Positions 59,280 through 64,000 of a stretch of DNA of 64,000 bases are shown one piece after another; within the stretch, counting starts at the first letter, position 1; every line of letters begins with the position of its first letter. The notes under the pieces were generated by a model that was not told the DNA's origin, did not search any database, and saw only the letters and a program-made list of their open reading frames with translations. A program made the position numbers and the translations under genes. Source of the stretch: Saccharum officinarum (lineage: Eukaryota > Streptophyta > Magnoliopsida > Poales > Poaceae); NCBI GenBank assembly GCA_020631735.1, contig CM036197.1, forward strand, positions 46,547,880 to 46,611,879, read 5' to 3'.

Positions 59280-59466
59280 AGATTTAGTAATAGAATTGCT
59301 CTTTAGATGTCGAGTTTGGAAACCTTTCTTTTATCCACTTTGGATCAAAACTTTGTGTTTGAGATTGCGTGGACTGCAGTGCTTGTGTTGTAATAAGGAA
59401 CAACTATATGCATTGATCGATGCAGAAGTTGAGATATTAATATATTCTCTTTTTTTTAAAAAAAAG

Positions 59467-61522
59467 AACGAAAGAGAACAAAGACCACTCAAAGAATAAT
59501 TTAACCAACAGGTTCAAGGTTACATTTTTTTACACTCTATTAGAACGTTAACATTATATTAATCCTACCAGGTCGTTGTTCATGTATGTCTAATTTCTTT
59601 TGCAAGAGTCTGCCACAATGCTATTTCTACCATTTTCTAGAATCATTCCTAAGCCTGCTCAAACTCACAAATATTTTGGAGTCTTGGTTTTTGAAGAACC
59701 GGAACAGGTGACCAGTGGGGCTTGTAAACAGGAGCCTAAATTTTTTCTTTTCTCAAGAATAAAAGAACGGTCTATATGCTGAGACAACCCACAAACCTCT
59801 CGAGCAACGCTAGCCAAGAACTCGTAGTCATGGCAGACCTACAAACCTATAAACTAGGCTAGAAGGAAGTGGAAGCAATCATAGATGAATAAAGAGGAAA
59901 TTGAGTGTTGCCCTGTCAAAACAAGTTGTTTTGTAGTTTTTAACTTTCAGAAATGTCGAAACCCAATCAAACGACCTTCAAAAATCATGATCATCTGTTG
60001 AGGGCTCCAAAACTTCATAAGGATCATTTCCACAAGATATCTCTTCAAATATGGAAGTTCACCAAACCGGCCTGGCCTGCTTGAGTTCAGCCAGGTGAGC
60101 TACGAAGGAATAGCAAAACTTGAACAAAGAAACTCCACAAATTACGAAATTTGATTGAGGTGTTCATAACGTCATATATATCCACCAAAAATCACTTCAA
60201 TTGGAGCAAGTCGCCAAAACCGGCATTTTGCCTAGAAACAACGAGCCCCTCCCCAAGAAAAATCTAAAGTATATCCAAATAGTTCCTTGAATCGTGAAAC
60301 TTAAAAATATTCAGCTTTCCTCATTAATTTCACGAATACCGAGAAAATTAAAGAAAAGGACAGACTTGGAGAAACTTCAAATTCATGGAGCTCAGTGAGG
60401 GATTTGTTAGGGAATCAACCTACATTTGCTCAAGTATGTACTAGCACAAAAATCCTTAAAAAGAAATACGATCCAAATCGTAGTAAAATCATATGAATGA
60501 AAAATCCCAAAAAAAAATCTCCAAAAATTCCAAAAAAGATAAAAGGTCAAGGATAGAGGGGGATGAAGTTTATTAACTCAAGCAGCTAGAATTGGGGTGC
60601 TCTAACCTCCATAGTTGATTGGAATTCGGAATACCTTCTAAAGGAAACCGATAAATTGATAATCACCACACTTCCACATGGGGGGGAGCCCCACCACCCC
60701 TGCACACTCACTAGTGGGCGCTAGGGGGCCTAGTTATCTTCCTATCAATGAGCATTGAAACCTAAATCGACTTAATTTCCATAACTACTATACTTTAACA
60801 AAACCTCATATCTAGTAAGTCGTCTCAATTAGGAGAATTTGTAGTTTCAAATTTGATTTGGGACAACCTAATAAATAAAACTAATTATGCCATGATATCA
60901 ATTTATAAGTGCCATTTTGACTTTGGGTGCTCAGGGGCAGATCCAAAAGGAAGAGGAAGAAATAAGGAAGCATGGGATTGATGAACCCCCTGGCCCCTAT
61001 TAGATCAAAATATCAAATTTGGTGGTAAATGTGGCATTTCAGTTTTGTATGAGGTTATTTTTCTAACCTAATGGACCAATTATATAAATAACCTTATGAC
61101 TTTTTCAACCAAAATTTACATAATTCTTCTTCTTTTCTTTTGTCAAAGAGAGAATTTCTTTTTTACTATTTTGGATTTGACTTTCTTGTCCTATTGAGGG
61201 AACTGCATATGCCGTAGACTAAAAAATATATGTTCTCACAAATATCAAGTCAAAAAAACTACATATATATAGATTTTCAGGACAACTTTTTTTTGCCAGC
61301 TGATACTATCTTTAAGAAATTGTCGAATCTAATGTTAGCTAGAATGCATCCCTAAACATAAAGGCGACCAACGACCTCACCCACTCATTTTTTTTTCAAT
61401 TTTAAAGAAGTATATCTTCCTATCATCTAATCTATGTCAGTTAGTACATAAAGATATTATTAGTGACATTACTAAAAAAATCTTTTCTTCATTTCGTCAA
61501 TTCCATTCATTTCATTAATTTC
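59467..61522. other. Copy B of the duplicated PME flank, then AT-rich spacer
   Basis: 59467 to about 59680 matches 51177-51440 and continues the copy begun at 52004-52090. The remaining 1.8 kb has no gene I can support; parts (59770-60900) look like old transposon sequence but I cannot name it. Confidence 0.5.
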
Positions 61523-61530
61523 TATAAATA
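61523..61530 (+). promoter_or_regulatory. Possible TATA box of the glutaredoxin-domain gene
   Basis: TATAAATA followed 30 bases later by a CT/CA-rich start region. It implies a leader of about 430 bases. Confidence 0.45.
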
Positions 61531-61981
61531 AATCAAATATCCTCCTTCGTGCACACCATCTCCATTCTCCAACAAGCTACTAGGAGTATATTCAACGCTT
61601 CAATAATACGAAAAAAAAAGGAAACGAAAGCTAGAAATTGAAGTCCTGGTCGGCGCAGCTGGCCTTTCTGGCTTCACCTCCTATTTTTGTCAGTTCCGTT
61701 CTTGTTTTCCGCCGTTTCATCATGGACTAATTAAGCTAAGCCAAACTGCTGGATCCCCTTCTTCCTTGAAAACCGCATCACCTTCAGGTTTCTGCACCTC
61801 CATGAATCCCATTCTTCGCCTCGCCATTATCCAGCCTCCAGAACTCTAGATCCTTTGGTTGCAACTGCATTGTGGATTTTTGGTGCCGTCGATCGAGCCG
61901 CGCGTGCGCATGTGCACGTGAGCGCGGACGACGCAGGCGGCAGGCTAGCGCGCGCCCGCGCCGTCGCGACGTGATCCGGCG

Positions 61982-63253
61982 ATGGGGTGCGCAACCTCCA
62001 CCGAGGCACGGCGCGACATGGTGTGGGTCGGCGCCGACGCCCGCGCGCGCCGGAGCTTCTCGTTGCCCTCTGTCGACCGCCAGCGGCTGCGGCTGAGGGC
62101 CGTGTCGATGCTCGGCACCCTCGGCCTCGCCGGCAGCGCCCGTCACTCGGGCTCGTGCAGGCACGCGACGCTGTCGGTGGAGGAGATGATGAAGGGCGAC
62201 AACGACCACGCCGGGGACGCGGTGCTCCTCGCCGACGACGCGGCGAAGCGGCCCCTGAAGCTCCGCACGCCGACGCTGACGCCGCCCAACGAGCCCGAGG
62301 TGATCAACGCGTGGGAGCTCATGGCGGGGCTCGAGGACGACGTGCCGACGCCGCGCGCCACGTACAAGAGCCTGCCACTCGATGAGTCGCCGCAGGAGTT
62401 CGTCTTGGAGGCGCAGCCGCTGCCGCAGTGGATGCAGGCCGACATGGACATGCCCGTCGCCTTAGACTTCGACCCGGAGGTACTGTCCGGATTCCGGGAG
62501 GCTCTAGAAGGCACGCCGCCGTCGTCGGAGCCTGCGGTTGTCTCGACCGCCGAAGACGAGACACCCAGGGAGCAGGAGCGGAAGGACAGGAACGACGCGG
62601 ACGCATGTGACATGCCAATGTCGCCGGCCACCGGCGACATGCCGGAGCTTTCCGGGCTTGTCCGTGCCCGCATCATCGCGTTTCAAGAGAAGATCGAACG
62701 GAGGCGAAGCAAGGGACGCGACGCCAAGGTGTCGCCGCTGTGGCCGCCGGGAGGCGAGCGGAAGGCGGTGGTGTACTTCACGAGCCTCCGCGGCGTGCGC
62801 AAGACGTTCGTGGACTGCTGTGCCGTGCGCAGCATCCTGCGCAGCTACGGCGTGCGCCTGGACGAGCGCGACGTCTCCATGCACGCCGTCTTCAAGGCCG
62901 AGCTCGCGGAGCTCCTCGGGCCCGGGTTCGCAGGCGCCGCGCTCCCGCGCGTGTTCGTCGACGGCCAGTACCTCGGCGGCGCCGAGGACGTGCACTTCCT
63001 GCACGAGGCGGGCGAGCTCGGGCGCGCCCTGGAGGGGTGCGAGGCCGCGCCCTTGCGGAAGCTCGGGTACATGGAGGCATGCGCCGCCTGCGGCGACGTC
63101 CGGTTCGTGCCGTGCGAGACGTGCTACGGCAGCTGCAAGATCTTCGTCGAGGACGACGACGCGGACGACAGGTATCACGACGTCGGCAAGTTCCGGCGGT
63201 GTCCCGATTGTAATGAGAATGGCCTCGTCAGATGCCCCGTTTGTTGCTGTTGA
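61982..63253 (+). CDS. Glutaredoxin-domain protein with C-terminal cysteine-rich region
   Basis: A single-exon, GC-rich gene of 423 residues. It starts MGCATS, an N-myristoylation-type signal with a neighbouring Cys, suggesting membrane attachment. The middle part holds plant-typical short motifs (VINAWELMAGLEDD at 107, DFDPEVLSGFREAL at 162). The glutaredoxin-like domain is about 260-352 (VVYFTSLRGVRKTFVDCCAVRS, LPRVFVDGQYLGGAEDV). At the usual CxxC/CxxS position it has SLRG, so thiol-disulfide activity is doubtful; Cys 279 and 280 lie later in the helix. The C-terminal part has four Cys pairs (CAAC 367, CETC 378, CPDC 407, CPVC 418), probably zinc binding. The Arabidopsis group around At3g28850/At5g39865 has this layout; its biochemical role is not settled. 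Confidence 0.9.
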   Translation: MGCATSTEARRDMVWVGADARARRSFSLPSVDRQRLRLRAVSMLGTLGLAGSARHSGSCRHATLSVEEMMKGDNDHAGDAVLLADDAAKRPLKLRTPTLTPPNEPEVINAWELMAGLEDDVPTPRATYKSLPLDESPQEFVLEAQPLPQWMQADMDMPVALDFDPEVLSGFREALEGTPPSSEPAVVSTAEDETPREQERKDRNDADACDMPMSPATGDMPELSGLVRARIIAFQEKIERRRSKGRDAKVSPLWPPGGERKAVVYFTSLRGVRKTFVDCCAVRSILRSYGVRLDERDVSMHAVFKAELAELLGPGFAGAALPRVFVDGQYLGGAEDVHFLHEAGELGRALEGCEAAPLRKLGYMEACAACGDVRFVPCETCYGSCKIFVEDDDADDRYHDVGKFRRCPDCNENGLVRCPVCCC

Positions 63254-64000
63254 TGCTTGTACCGCGTACGCTATGGGTAGATCAGTTGTTTTTTTGTCTG
63301 TACTTTGTAGTTTGTACAGAGTGGAGAGCATTATAACATAATTTTGATAGGAACAGGATCCTTATAATAATTCCGTGCCTAGTAGTGCCTATACTGTTTT
63401 TCATGTGAGAAAATAAAGGAATTTCAAAAGAAACTGCTCAGCCTGTTGATGATCCTATAAAAACTGTTGAAAAAGGGATGGAACATTTTTGCTTGGGCAT
63501 CAGAAACATTATATTCGTAATAGAACACTTGTCTAGGGGAGAACAATTGTTTGGTCTGTCCAGATTACAGATTTCTCCAGCTGCAGTCAAACTCTTTTCA
63601 TCATTAAGGGTAAAATGGTCAATAGTTGTAAGGATTGTTGATAGATAAACAAAATCTAACATCTGGTAACCGGACCATATCGTAGATAAACAAACGAGGC
63701 ATACCAAGAGGAAAATAAAGTCAAAAGAAAAGGAGCTAGGCCACCGACGCAAGGGAAGGCAGTACTCAACAGCATTGCAAGAATATGAAATGCGAAGAAG
63801 TCAGAAACATGACTGCACGATCACTTGACTCCATTTGCAATAATCAAACTTCTCAGAGCAAACAATTTGTTCCAAACGCAGTGGCGTCTCCTTTTAATTT
63901 ACAACATTGTTGTCTGTTATAAATATACATCCAACATCACTTAAAGTATCATATTAAGGTGTTCGTCCTCCTGTTCAGTAACCGAAAGGATGGATTGTAT
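63254..64000. other. 3' flank of the glutaredoxin-domain gene
   Basis: 3' UTR with an AATAAAG signal at about 63413, then AT-rich sequence. A minus-strand frame of 104 codons (63438-63752) has no similarity I recognise. Confidence 0.4.

Larger units (their letters stand above)
52091..59466 (+). mobile_element. Decayed L1-type LINE, interrupted by a solo LTR
   Basis: Order on the plus strand: ORF1 remains (about 52160-54220), a Lys-rich segment (54287-54622), the endonuclease start (NCRGLR, 54623), the reverse transcriptase (SDGFPAEFYQFFW at 57150, YRPICLLNVSFKIF at 57320, YADDIIIF at about 57825), and the C-terminal zf-RVT-like region with CWAIWLTQNDIIFDKA (about 59080). It ends in an A-rich tail at 59466. 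Many stops and frameshifts make it inactive. It splits the second copy of the duplicated PME 3' flank. Exact ends are approximate. Confidence 0.85.

Noticed and set aside
62504..63341. Long alternative frames across the glutaredoxin-domain gene
   Set aside because: Same cause; Arg/Ala-rich products without domains.

Overview
This is nuclear DNA from a grass. The evidence is intron-containing plant genes, GC-rich single-exon genes next to AT-rich introns, many Stowaway- and Tourist-like MITEs, plant RTE and L1-type LINEs, a solo LTR, and a cluster of MIR395 hairpins. An Andropogoneae source (Sorghum, Saccharum or Miscanthus type) is my guess; nothing here fixes the species.

Layout. 1-12.9 kb: a truncated copy of the 5' end of a PDCD2-like gene, then a frameshifted receptor-like protein (LRR-RLP) pseudogene on the minus strand, then a MITE-rich stretch. 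That stretch ends in a block where unrelated small elements sit inside or beside (TA)n tracts, one of them as a 0.5-kb inverted dimer. 12.9-15.2 kb: the intact seven-exon PDCD2-like gene (40S ribosome assembly factor family), with one GC-AG intron. 15.3-17.3 kb: a GC-rich tandem duplication and a MITE. 17.3-22.1 kb: a WRKY19-like protein without a WRKY domain, built of eleven Cys/His-Gly repeats, behind a long 5' leader. 25.9-36.8 kb: the second-largest subunit shared by RNA polymerases IV and V (NRPD2/NRPE2), seven coding exons. Its 4.3-kb second intron carries a nested RTE LINE in antisense. 38.2-38.7 kb (minus): a possible short non-coding or small-ORF transcript with a miR395-like site. 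39.2-41.9 kb: three DNA elements, including a Mutator-like element with long inverted repeats and GC-rich cargo. 42.36-43.5 kb: TATA box and six MIR395 hairpins. 45.4-47.2 kb: a second, nearly identical RTE LINE with a 9-bp target-site duplication. 48.7-50.9 kb: an intronless pectin methylesterase with an unusually long processing-site-rich linker. 52.1-59.5 kb: a decayed L1-type LINE interrupted by a complete solo LTR. 62.0-63.3 kb: a glutaredoxin-domain protein with a C-terminal cysteine-rich region.

The genes do not form one pathway. Two themes stand out. One is small-RNA biology: Pol IV/V subunit 2 drives RNA-directed silencing of repeats like those around it, including one in its own intron. 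The other is sulfate homeostasis through the MIR395 cluster. No clearly new system was found. The best candidates for something undescribed are the miR395-like site in the minus-strand unit at 38.5 kb and the (TA)n-associated MITE family at 10.6-12.2 kb.
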